Of a DNA stretch of 64,000 bases, positions 11,742 through 21,738 are shown piece by piece. This DNA comes from Miscanthus floridulus (lineage: Eukaryota; Streptophyta; Magnoliopsida; Poales; Poaceae), in NCBI RefSeq assembly GCF_019320115.1, contig NC_089582.1:116504637-116568636 (forward strand). Reading direction: 5' to 3'. Positions within the stretch are counted from its first letter, which is position 1; each line of letters starts with the position of its first letter. The notes under the pieces are model-generated. The model ran no database searches, had not been told where the DNA came from, and worked only from the letters and a program-made list of their open reading frames with translations. The translations under genes were made by a program, and so were the position numbers.

Positions 11742-11934
11742 GGGTTGGTTCGCTTCCAAAATTTATCATGTCAATGATTTGGCAAGCCATGATTTTGGCT
11801 AGTATTTGGTTTGCTATTAAAACTTGTCAAATTCTCACATTTGGCTTGCTAAATCTATGGCAATATTTTTGTCCAACTTTTGGCTTGCCAAATTTTTAGC
11901 ATAGCAAATTTTGGATGTCAACCAAGTAGGCCCC
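11742..11934. mobile_element. MITE-like element with 20-bp imperfect terminal repeats
   Basis: TTGGTTCGCTTCCAAAATTT near 11745 is matched at 17 of 20 positions by the reverse complement of the right end (AAATTTTGGATGTCAACCAA, ending about 11925). The interior is AT-rich and repeats TTTGGCTTGC. No transposase is present. Superfamily and target duplication are not clear. Confidence 0.5.
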
Positions 11935-13152
11935 TAGTACCATTAATATTTCCTTTATGAAAAATAAGGAGAGGCTAAATGTAGAAAATAAGGAGAATCT
12001 TTTAACATATGTTTCTAGATTCCCAGCTGGGCACACCTAATAGACATTATTAGACCACCAAGTGGCCGTAGCACTTTGGCATCCATCAGTTGATATGCAA
12101 AATCAACTTTTTTTTTGTAGCTTCAGTTTTGTGGCACACTGAACTGTTACTCTGAACTAAACATTAGACTCAGTATGGCAAACCTAACTCCGGGTGTGGT
12201 CAGTTGTGGCCTCTGTCATATAAAACATGACAGACTTTTAGGTCCCTGCAACAATTTGGTATGAGTAAACTTTCTGGACAAGGTGCAAAACTCCATGCTT
12301 GAAAATGCATGCTTCTGTCTCAACTAGCATCAGCTGCAATTTTTTCTCGAACGGACCCATCGGCCCGTTTTTCTAGCATCAGTTGCAATAAAAATATAGC
12401 GCTTTTGCCGATGTGTATCTTCTTGAATGTTTGTTATTGTGGTGCACAAGTTTTCTAGAAAAAACATTATTATTGTTCTAGATCAAGATGGCCGATAGCT
12501 ACTGGAAATTAGTGTTGTTCCCTATCTTCACCCAACGAATTGCATCAGAGAGTGACTACATATCTAATCCCACTTCTGTTGAGATGTGTTTTTGTTCAGA
12601 CATGAACATTGCATCATTTCAACGTGACTAGCACTAACAGAGGCAAAAGTTAATTCACCAAATGTGGATGGTGATACAAAGCATGCTGTGAAATATTGGT
12701 AGTAAGAGAAGCAAGCCGAGAAGGAGATTTCTTCTAGGGATCAGGTATGCTATCTGGTCGTGACCAAAATGACAAAACACCTTTGTCAAAGAGAATCTTT
12801 GATGACATGGTTCGTCATATCATGACTCTGGCGAGGACCATTGCCCCCATGGCCCCATCTAGATTCTAGAGTCTCGCATCCACGTACTCTAGGGGACGTG
12901 CTGGACTTCACAATCAACACTACCATGCATGGCAAGTCCGATGTTCAAGGGTATACTAAGCTCGTCGCCGGCGATGGCCGAGGCAAGACCGGTACCCACA
13001 AGTCAGGTGCAACATCAGGCAGAGCCCATTCCACCAAAAATTGCATTAGATTCATTCAGGATTTTTTCAAAATTCAGTGACAAATCAGATACGTGTGATG
13101 ATAAGGTGCTAATTGGGCCTGGCAAATGGTTTCGGCCCACCAAAGGTTTAGA
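11935..13152. other. Intergenic, no gene recognised
   Basis: Two overlapping 79-codon openings at 12841-13168 have no recognisable motif. Nothing else is supportable. Confidence 0.5.
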
Positions 13153-13270
13153 TTTTTTGAGGCAATAGGAGGGGTTTCCCCTACTGAAAAATTTATTATT
13201 ACAAAAAGGGAGGGAAAAGTCTTACAGAAGAACTAATAAAACAAAGAAGGAAATGAAAAAATAAGTGCCT

Positions 13271-13379
13271 TGTTCGCTTGGCTTATAAGCCGTACTTTTT
13301 CAGCTAAGGAACCTTATTTTTCTCTCACAACAAATCAACCAACTGTACTTTCAGCCATGGCTCATCAGCCAAGCGAACA
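13271..13379. mobile_element. Short MITE-like element in the LINE 3' UTR
   Basis: Left end TGTTCGCTTGGCT and right end AGCCAAGCGAACA are perfect 13-bp inverted repeats 109 bp apart. The interior contains GGCTTATAAGCC and a CTCACAACAAATCAACC block. Interspersed TGTTCGCTT...AAGCGAACA elements are familiar from panicoid genomes. I could not define a target duplication. Confidence 0.65.
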
Positions 13380-13439
13380 GGACGAAAGAAGAGAGTGGCA
13401 ATTACAACAAAGAGTATATCCATGTGACAATATGTAGAA

Positions 13440-14375
13440 AGTATTTTATTTTCGCCCTATGGATAACCATACAGCAGTGCTAGTGCGCGGACGTCCGGAC
13501 GGACGCCCATGTTCGCACGCCTGCGCCTCACGCGGGAACCCGCACCGTCCCGAACGTCACCAGCATCAAGAAGAGGGGGAGGAGGGGCAGTGCTCACGTG
13601 CGCCTCTAGTTCAGATGCCCAGCCAGTGCTGGGAGGAGGAGGAGGAGACACCAAGGCGAGGTAGCAGAAGGCGAGGAGGGAGATGCAACACCTGATCTAT
13701 TTTTGAAACATCCAGATGCAACACTTGCAACATACGTTTGAAGACAGAAAAACGCTTAAAACATGGATCTGAAACACTTGCCATAACACCTAAAAAATAC
13801 TTGAAACTATTGTAAAAACATACGCAACATCTAGGTAAAACACTTGCAGCATATGTGTGAAACATGTGCAACACCCAAATAAACACTCTTGCAACAAACG
13901 TCTGAAAAAATTGATGAAACATTGGGAACAGAAGCTTTGCAACATACGTATACAACCATTGCAACATCCCGATCTAATTTTGCAACATCCATATGAAACA
14001 CTTGCAACATATATTTGAAACCTCTTAAACATTTGAAACATAGGCTTGCAACAAGCTCTTTCAGCGCAACATCTCCTTGCTGCTTGCGAATGGAGGATCG
14101 TCGGCGCATGGAGTTAAACGGTGTAGAACTCGTCGGTGGCGCAGAGCTTGCCGCTCTGGTGGAGAAGGCCGTGGTAGGTCCACGCGCTGGAGAAGGCTGT
14201 GGCGGGCAAGAGGCGCAGTGGATAGGGAGGAAGACCGGCTGCCACGCTTGGGCGCGGTGGAGATACCGGCCGGTGGAGCGAAGGCGTGATGGAGAGGGCG
14301 GCGTGGTGGAGAGCGCGATCGCCGAGGCAGCGTGCCGGAGTGTGGTCGCGGAGCTGCGGTGAGGTGAGTTTTTTT
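13440..14375. repeat. Unidentified insert with GAAACACTTGCAACAT quasi-repeats
   Basis: It interrupts the LINE 3' end. Between 13680 and 14060 the phrase (A)AACA(C)TTGCAACAT(A/C) recurs at irregular 30-60 bp steps. This leaves all three minus-strand frames open for about 80-120 codons (13967-13611, 14041-13790, 14109-13831). The flanks are GC-rich (13480-13680 and 14090-14360). The open frames reflect the stop-poor repeat rather than a recognised protein. No terminal inverted repeats or transposase could be seen. Confidence 0.5.
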
Positions 14376-14660
14376 TAATTTTAGAATGGTTTCGGGGTGA
14401 GTGGACGGGCAGATAAGAGACAGTCGTTGGACTTGCGCGACCAGCTTACCAGAATTCCTGATAACCATAGCGAATTCCTGCTTGGAAACCTGACGGACTG
14501 CCACCAATGTGGGATGAATTCCTTCAAAAATGAATTTATTCCGCACTGTCCAGAACTCCAGATGCTCCAACATAAAAGGATGACAATCTCCATCAAAAAA
14601 GAACCTGAAGTTGCTGCTTGAAGTCTTCAAAAACGGTAGTTGCACTTTTCTCGCGTATAT

Positions 14661-15041
14661 GGAGACAGATCATCGATACCTTAGCACAAAACAACAGTCA
14701 TCGGACACATATTTCCTCTAAACGTCGTACGCACATGCTGAGCGTCCTTTATTAATGGCTGGTAAAGAGGGAAAAAATTTGGATCGGCCACTAGCGATCC
14801 AAGTGCAGGCACGGCAGTGTCATTGGAGGTCAAGGCCAAGGTATTAATCCGGAATTCAATCTAGGCATTAACCCTGGATATGGTAGCCGGGGAAGAGACT
14901 GATGCGGCAACAGCTTTGCGATTGTGGTTGGTTATCTAGTGCCCACACGAGGGTAATAATGATTTTCTATTTTATATAGTCAACTGAATAGATCGAATTT
15001 TGTTTACTAGAATATCACTGTTGGCTAGATTTGGTGATGTA
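14661..15041. other. Intergenic, no gene recognised
   Basis: No ORF, RNA gene or repeat that I can support. Confidence 0.4.
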
Positions 15042-15170
15042 CACCCTTCAATCTAAACTATACTAAGTTGTTTTGGCTTTTCTAGTTATATATAACTTTT
15101 TATACGTATCAAGATATACATACATTATATGTAGATAAAACTGACAGTTTGGAACGGAGGTCGGAGGAAG
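15042..15170. mobile_element. Stowaway-type MITE
   Basis: The ends resemble the Stowaway consensus CTCCCTCCGTTCC: left CACCCTTCAATCTAAACT, right (reverse complement) CTTCCTCCG followed by CTCCGTTCCAAACT. The element is flanked by TA on both sides (15040-15041 and 15171-15172). GTTTTGGCTTTTCTAG near the left end is a typical internal Stowaway block. The right end carries a short internal duplication. Confidence 0.7.
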
Positions 15171-15172
15171 TA

Positions 15173-16190
15173 TAGATTCCTATTGAAAACATTGATCGGC
15201 TGCATGAAAATGATTCATACCCATCTCCTGCACGCCGCAGCGCGACATGCCTTCAGCCCGAGCTGCTCACGACGCGCGCGCGGCCCATCTCGCCGACGAG
15301 CGGCGGGCCTCCCATCCGCTAAGATAGCCTGTATCACAGACCGTAGAGTGGAGCGTACACGCTGGTCGAAGGCGACGGCACAGTGACAAATGCGCCGGCC
15401 GCGGCGACAGCAACGGGCGACGCGCCGTGCTTGTGCTTGCGGGTGCGGGGCCAAATTGACCACAACGGGCGCGCGGCAGCTAGCTACTGCTCGCATGCAT
15501 GACAGTAACCGCGCTAGGCAAGGATTAGAGAGTAGCAGAAGCAGTGCCGGTTTTTCCTTCTCCAGCCAGGCAGCCAGCGTAGACGACAGGCTTCAAATGT
15601 CTGTCGCGCGGTCGTAAGTCGCGAAACGCATGGTGCGAGCCGGAGACAAGAAACGTGCTTGTCATGTTATCCGTTTGCTATCGACATGAAACTGGGCACA
15701 GGCAGCACCAGATACTACCAAGAACGGCGAAGTATATATCGACAAAACGATTTACTTCGTGCCGTCAGCTCGCTCGTCAGTCGTCCCTGCACGACGAAGA
15801 AAAGGTGTCGGCTCGGCCGCTCGGGTAGGTTAAGGTTGGGGAGGGGTTCGTTGGAGGTTGGTGCTAAGTGTTAACATGCATCATGCATTTGCGGGAAATT
15901 CGTCTCCCACAATATGAATCTGATATAGCAAAAGAATTGGAGCAGAAAGACAAATTTAGTCGGTGTGACATGTCCCATTTTGGACAAGATTTCCCTATTT
16001 ATGTCCATGCTCTCACATCCCTATCAGACGTCAAATATTTACAGTAGCGGACTCTCAAGGCTTGAATGGAGCCCGAGCGAAGCTCTAAGACATCTATGAG
16101 TTTATGTGTTTTATTTTAACCTTTCAGCACGGTGCAAAAAGCAACGGATTTCTCAACGTGCGATAGCACCGGAGCCCGAGCCGGCGCCTA
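15173..16190. other. Intergenic, no gene recognised
   Basis: A GC-rich patch (about 15230-15500) opens frames on both strands but shows no protein motif. The rest is unremarkable. Confidence 0.4.
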
Positions 16191-16191
16191 G

Positions 16192-17103
16192 GTATAAATG
16201 GGCAATGGGCCGGCCCGGCCAGGCACGTCACGGGTCCGTGCCGGGCGTGGCCTGAAGGGGGTCGGGCCGGCGTACCGCCCGGGTCGTGCCGAGCTAGGCG
16301 TCGTGCCTGACGGCATGCTGGGCCGTTTTTGGGCCGGACCGGCCCAAGAAGCACGGCCAATCCAACGTGTCAGGCTGGCCTGAGACCCACGAAGGAGCGG
16401 CCGCTGCACAAGCTTCGACTGTTGGAGGAGGCCATAGCGCAGTGATGGAGTAGGAGAGGGAGCCTCCTCCGCGCGGTGCCTGCGGGATGTGGCGCGGCTG
16501 CGTGGGGGCGTGGAGGAGGAGGCCGCCGAATCCGCTTGGGATGAAGGACGGGGAGGCCGGATTGGCTTGGGACGAGGGATGGGGAGCCAGTCGCGTGGGA
16601 GGGCGTGGAAGAGGTGGCCGAGGTCGCATGGTCCAGCTCCACGTGCGGTGGCGGGTGAGAGGGAGGGACGGGCCATCCGCGCCGCATCGAGAGGTCGCGA
16701 TCACGAGGGGAGGGAGGGAGCGGCCCGAAAGGGGAGGGAGCGGCCGCCACGAAGGAAGTGTCGCGCCGGGAAGAGGGAGGCGCTCGGATTTGACGCCAGG
16801 AAGGGGAAGCAGAGTAGTCGCTGAGATAGCGGACACGGGTGGGAATAGCCGAGTTAGTGTACAGGCCACGTTGGGAGTTGTTGTTGGGCCATAGACATAG
16901 TGGGCCTTCATCAGGTCTTTGGCCATTTACCGAGCCAGGCCAGGCCAAAACGTTGTGCTTGGGCTAAGGCCCAGGCACGGGCTGCTCCCTTGGGCCGGGC
17001 CAACCCGGGCCTGCTCCTCACCGGGCCGGGCCATGCTCATGCTGGGCCAAAAGACGGGCTTTGGGCTAGGTCGCCGTGCCTCAGGCTGCATGCCCATATA
17101 TAC
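16192..17103. repeat. GGGCCGG-rich inverted-repeat element
   Basis: The left end GTATAAATGGGCA is matched by the inverted right end (reverse complement GTATATATGGGCA). Both roughly 190-bp arms are dense in GGGCCGGGCC/GGCCCGGCC and share words such as GGCCCAGGCACG and GCCGTGC. The middle (16390-16900) is GC-rich and open in several frames without recognisable domains. The structure suggests a non-autonomous DNA element. No target duplication was established. Confidence 0.45.
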
Positions 17104-17335
17104 GTCCAGGGTCACTGGGCCCTGGGTCAACCACTGAATATATATGAGCTGGCTACAATGTTTTTGCCCTAGTTGGATTCAGATTTGAGATCTTTGGTCC
17201 TTGTATCATATTGAGTTGTGAGATGCATGCACCGATTAGTTAAACTAAAACTTTTAAATTAAAGTAGTATAAAATATGAGCCAATTAGCTTATGCTTTTT
17301 AACAATTTTTTATCACTTGAGTGCTTATATGCTAT
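17104..17335. other. Short intergenic stretch before the CACTA element
   Basis: AT-rich with no recognisable feature. Its last three bases, TAT, are duplicated on the far side of the CACTA element. Confidence 0.6.
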
Positions 17336-17825
17336 CACTACCGGAGACAGCTTCTTTGCCGAGTGCCTCAGGCACTCGCAAGGCCGATACACTCGGCAAA
17401 TCCTTTGCCGAGTGTTACACTCGGCAAAGGGCGCTCGGTAAACAGTTTATCGGCAAAGACCTCTTTGCCGAGTGCACTTTATCGGACAAGTGCCAATCCG
17501 ACACTTGGCAAAGAAAAGTGGCCGTGACGGCGAGCGCCACCGTGACGGCGGCTTTGCCGAGTGCCAAGGTCAAGCACTCGGCAAAGGTCTCACTTTGTCG
17601 AGTGTCGTTGACTTAGACACTCGGCAAAGATGGTCACTTTGCCGAGTGCCGCCGGAAAGACACTCGGCAAAGTATATAATGTTTGCCGAGTGCCTGTCAC
17701 ATGGCACTCGGCAAATCTCTGATGTTTGCCGAGTGCAATGGTCTTTGCACTCGGCAAAGCATGTTTCTAGATAGTTCCCAGATAGCCACTTTGCCGAGTG
17801 TCATGGCCATTACACTCAGCAAAGT
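17336..17825. repeat. CACTA left terminal and subterminal repeats
   Basis: About twenty forward or inverted copies of the 12-mer CTTTGCCGAGTG and close variants form hairpin-like pairs. They enclose short spacers such as CACTCGGCAAAG...CTTTGCCGAGTG. Confidence 0.9.
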
Positions 17826-18051
17826 GACTGAAAACAACTTTTTAATTTGTTTTTTACATCCCATCCAAATAAACAGAAGATATATATAACAAACATCACC
17901 AACATCACATATATATCATCAACAACACATATATATCACAAACGTCTCATGTCTCACAATATATCACAAATAAGTTCACAAGTAATCCAAGTGCTCCATC
18001 ATCTTCAACCACAATTGCAAATAGAAGTATCATTAACAACCACAAGTATCA

Positions 18052-19295
18052 TCACTGATTTGGTGAAGGATTCGCTGAAGCATGAGGATCGTTCGATACC
18101 GCCGATTGATTCTACACAAAGGAGAAGAGATTGCATGTGTGAGACAAGATAAATATATACCATACATGAATAAAACTTTCATACTCCACTAGGTTTGACC
18201 GTAAGCATGAACATACAAACTAAAACATTTATACTCACAGGAGTAGAATAGTGAGGAGGTGGAGGTGGAGGTGGAGCGAATAGCGAAGGTGGCGGAGCTA
18301 CACCCGTAGCGGCGTCAAGACTTTGCATGTACTAAAAAATCTCCGCCATCCTCTGCTGCTCGGCCTCCCGCTCGGCCTCCACCCTCTCCATCTTCGCCTG
18401 CATCTGCTCCCGTATCCTCCTCTCTTGTTCTAGCTGGGCCTACGATATATTCACCCCAATGTTACAATAATGCAAAGGAAAGGTATGAAAAAACCAATGA
18501 ATGACGAATAAACCAGGAATAACCTCGAGTGCCTCCACCCGGTGGTGTCAAGTGTCCTGCCGAGGTCGTATGGCCGGGCTCCTGCTCATGCTGCTTGCTC
18601 GAATTTGGGAGAGACTAGGAGTAGTGGCCGAGTCGATTGCGCCATCGCCAATCCAATACCGCCCATGCTTCTTGCCTCCTCCCACCCTCATGATGACTTC
18701 TGCATCAAGGTCTTCGGTGCTCGGATCGTACTCTGACCCATGGACCTCCCTTGCCATCGATGTGTACTCACTAAGGCGGTTGTGGACAGTCGCATTGCTG
18801 TACGCCTCGAGCCCGTCCTCCGGGTTGTAGTCGACGTCGGACATGGCCTTGCCCTTATGGGCCATAGCAAATGCCTTGAAGATGGAGCAAGGCTGGCCAC
18901 CATGTGACGCCGACTATGAAAAAAATGCAAGATGATTAGAAATCATGCAGAATTGAGCGTTAGAATAAATAAATGAATTTGCGTACCTATGTTTATGTGT
19001 ATCCGCTAAGGTTGTGGCTGTCTTGATGGTGTGCTACACCTATCATCATCAAATGCCGCTCCCGGCACAAGTTGTGCGTCTCCTCCCACTCGCGTGAGCA
19101 CCACCTATCCACCATCTGTTCCCAGCACTGGGGATGCGCGGCGTTCTCCTGGGGCACCTGCTCCTCCTCCTCAAGTGATAGGGCGGCAGGCGACGACTCC
19201 CTCCTGCGGCTGCTCCTCCTCCTACTCTCCCCTGGTGCAGCGGTTCTTGTCCTTCGGTACAAGGACGTTAGCTTCCTCATCCCACCGCCCACCAT
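18052..19295 (-). pseudogene. TNPA-like / Ptta-En/Spm family transposase gene, four exons, with stops
   Basis: Minus-strand exons join cleanly at GT-AG sites: 19295-18987, 18913-18524, 18439-18239 and 18111-18052. Exon 1 carries CWEQMVDRWCSREWEETHN and exon 2 DVDYNPEDG, TSMAREVHGSEYDPSTEDLD and RVGGGKKHGRYWIG. These are the signatures of the plant Ptta/En/Spm (Transposase_24) family. Exon 3 is a charged coiled-coil segment and exon 4 ends in a TGA stop. The reading frame is preserved across the last two junctions. Two stops lie at the end of exon 1 and a TAG at 18332-18334 in exon 3, so the copy is inactive. In active elements this protein binds the subterminal motifs. Confidence 0.82.
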
Positions 19296-19416
19296 CTTTG
19301 TTCAATCACCTACAATTAAAAAGAGTAAACCAATAAGCACAAATAAACAAGAAGTACTTAGAAATAGATGCAAAATAAACAAAACATAATTACAAAATAA
19401 CATAGTATTACATGTA

Positions 19417-19680
19417 TTAGAAATAATCTTCATGATCGGGATTAGCTGGATCATAAGTCTCATCATCACTATCAATCATGTCGAAATAATCAACACTATC
19501 CAAATGAGCAATGTTGTCATTATCATCGTCTAAATGTAATCGCTCAAGCATTTGTAAGTCCTTCACATTTTGCACCTCATCTCCAGCGTCCTCTTCAATA
19601 ACTGTTTCATTGTCTACTTCCATTCCGACCGTATCTCTTTCGAACGGGTGACGCCTAACTGGGTTACGTGATCTACGACC
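19417..19680 (-). pseudogene. Acidic C-terminal remnant of a CACTA protein
   Basis: The minus strand encodes RRHPFERDTVGMEVDNE, a stretch very rich in D and E, and a final DETYDPANPDHEDYF before the stop at 19417. Acidic tails of this kind end CACTA-encoded proteins in grasses. The bulk of the protein is absent. Upstream sequence (19700-20120) shows no catalytic domain. Confidence 0.5.
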
Positions 19681-20230
19681 ATAATACGGAAAGAGGGGTT
19701 ATACCTAGGGTGGCGGTGGAGTTAGGCTAGCGGGCCCGCGGCGGGTCGGTGCAGTGGCGAGGCGACGCGGTGCAGGCAGACCCATAGCGGCGAGGAAGGC
19801 GATCGGGGTCGCCGAGGTACTCTGGCTCCGCTCCGATGGGCTCTTCTTTACAAAAAAAGAAACATAAAAATGTCAATACAAAATTTTAGCAGCACCTCCC
19901 CTGCACGGTGAGGTTTTCAAAACCTGCAAGAAAACCAACGGCATGATGGCCGACATGCACATATATATGAACGGCACGATGGCCGACAAGCACAAGATTA
20001 TATCCAACCACATATATACAACAATGTCACAACCACTCCTACGACTACCACCACTGCTACTCTACCACTACTACTACCGCAACTACTAGTAATACTACGA
20101 CGACGACGACGGTAGTGCATACCTAGCGGGCGTCGTAGGGCGACGGTGGTGAAGGGGCCAGGGCGCCGGTGGACAAGGCGACGGCTAGGGAAGCGCCGGG
20201 AACGGCGCGGGTGCGGGCAGGGGTGCCGGC

Positions 20231-20348
20231 GGGGCTGGCGCCTCCTTCTTCTTCTTCCTCCTTCCTCCTTCCTCCTCCTCCATCCTCCGGGGCTGGCGCC
20301 TCCTTCTTCTTCTTCTTCCTCCTTCCTCCTTCCTCCTCCTCCATCCTC
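20231..20348. repeat. 58-bp tandem duplication, CTT/CCT-rich
   Basis: GGGGCTGGCGCCTCCTTC begins at 20231 and again at 20289, each followed by a run of CTT and CCT triplets and CCATCCTCC. The block is low complexity and opens spurious frames on both strands. Confidence 0.8.
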
Positions 20349-20479
20349 CTCTCCTCTCCTCCTCCTCTCTTTCTCCTCCTCCTCCGATGGCGCTGGCGTG
20401 GGCGGGGGTGGTGGCGGCGCTAGCTTGGGCGTGCGTGTGTGCGTGTGTACGGTGTGTGTGGGCCGGCTGTGCCGGGAGG

Positions 20480-21513
20480 TTAAATCCCCTCTTTACCGAG
20501 TGCCCTCGATCTGACAATCGGCAAAGTTTTTTTTATTTTTTTAATTCTTTGCCGAGTGTCACCTGGCCAGGCACTCGGCAAAGAGGGTTTTTTTTTAAAA
20601 AAACTTAATTTTTTAAATTCTTTGCCGAGTGCCACCCGGACTGGCACTCGGCAAAGAGGGGTTTTAATTTTTTTAAAAATTCTTTGTCGAGTACCATCCG
20701 GACTGGCACCGGCAAAGAGGGGTTTTTTCATTTTTTTTAAAAAATTCTTTGCCGAGTGTCATAGGTCCTGACACTTGGCAAAGAGGCTCCTTTGTCGAGT
20801 GTCTTCTCCTGACACTCGGCAAAGAGGCTCATTTACTGAGTGTCATTTTTTTGACACTCGACAACCCATATTTTTTTTAAGTTTTGACCTCCAAACTTTT
20901 TCTGCGGTCCTCAGACAATACCTGATACTCCATGTTACAATGTGGCACATTTCTCGGACTTTTTCTATATTTCTTTAATTTATTTCATTTAATTGAATTT
21001 TCTTGAATAATTCAAATTATAACGGCTAGTCATTCGAATAATGAAAAAAAATAAATAAAAAAATGATATTCATGGTATTTAGTATGATGTGAGGCCGTAT
21101 CCAGGAACAGACCACCAATTTCGAACATCTTATTCACGAAACATGACCACGAATTTGCGATCGAGTTGTTTTTAAATTCTATAAAAACCAAACGAAGTCC
21201 GAAAATCATGAAACTTGTCAAGATGTCAAGATATCATATGTGGAGGCTGTGATAAAAAATTGAGGAGGTTTCGCGAAACCGAAGTCGGCCTCTTCGCGTA
21301 AGTTATTGTTTGACACTCGGCAAACCTGGTCTTTACCGAGTGTTATTCTTTGCCGAGTGTTCGGCACTTGGTAAACCACCTTTTTGCCGAGTGCCAGTTG
21401 CTTGCTGAGTGTTTTCTCTCTAGCACTCGACAAACAGCCTCTTTACTGAGTGCCTGATAAAAAATACTCGGCAAAGTCTGGAACACTCGATAAAAAAGCC
21501 GTCTCCGGTAGTG
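20480..21513. repeat. CACTA right subterminal and terminal repeats
   Basis: The same TTTGCCGAGTG/CACTCGGCAAA motifs recur in two blocks, 20490-20870 and 21310-21500. They are separated by about 430 bp of AT-rich sequence without motifs. Many copies have diverged (for example TTTGTCGAGTG, TTTACTGAGTG). Confidence 0.88.
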
Positions 21514-21738
21514 TATATATAATTATATATTGCACACGTCCTGCCAAACAACCATTTACATTTTGTGTTGACAAAATTTTGGGGTGCAATTTATACGCTG
21601 GAAATTGATCGAGAGCCTCCATACGTATCGACCATCTCTTCAAATGTATAGGAGACGCGGATATCTTTGTATATATTAAGAGGTGAAACCGTATAAGCAA
21701 CGAACGAGACGTCAAACGGTGGATCCGGACATGATCAA

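Larger units (their letters stand above)
13153..14660 (-). mobile_element. L1-type LINE 3' fragment with nested insertions
   Basis: At the left end a T-run (13153-13158) precedes GGAGGGGTTTCCCCTAC and ATTTATTATTACAAA. This is the same 3' untranslated sequence that ends the larger LINE at 26236-26390. At the right end (14645-14400, minus) a translated segment reads FWTVRNKFIFEG, then a KQEFAMVIR block, the C-terminal zf-RVT tail of plant LINE ORF2. The two parts are separated by an unrelated insert (about 13440-14375), and a small MITE lies in the 3' UTR. Only the extreme 3' end of the LINE is present, consistent with 5' truncation. Confidence 0.7.
17336..21513 (-). mobile_element. CACTA (En/Spm) transposon, deletion derivative, 4178 bp
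   Basis: The element starts CACTACCGGAGACAGC. The reverse complement of its right end is CACTACCGGAGACGGC, a 16-bp inverted repeat with one mismatch. A TAT target duplication flanks it (17333-17335 and 21514-21516), as expected for CACTA elements. Both subterminal regions are filled with CTTTGCCGAGTG/CACTCGGCAAAG motifs, the probable TNPA-type binding sites. Coding content lies on the minus strand: a damaged TNPA-like gene and only the acidic tail of another transposase product. The catalytic TNP2/TNPD-type transposase is missing, so movement would need help in trans. Confidence 0.95.

Noticed and set aside
11660..11899. A 79-codon ORF with hydrophobic stretches
   Set aside because: It lies within the MITE-like element; the hydrophobic translation comes from its TTTGGCTTGC repeats.
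16294..16926. ORFs up to 210 codons in the GGGCCGG element
   Set aside because: Several overlapping open frames on both strands and low-complexity composition argue for GC-driven openness rather than a gene.
20123..20517. Glu/Lys/Arg-rich and Ser/Pro-rich ORFs within the CACTA element
   Set aside because: Produced by the tandem CTT/CCT simple repeat in opposite frames.
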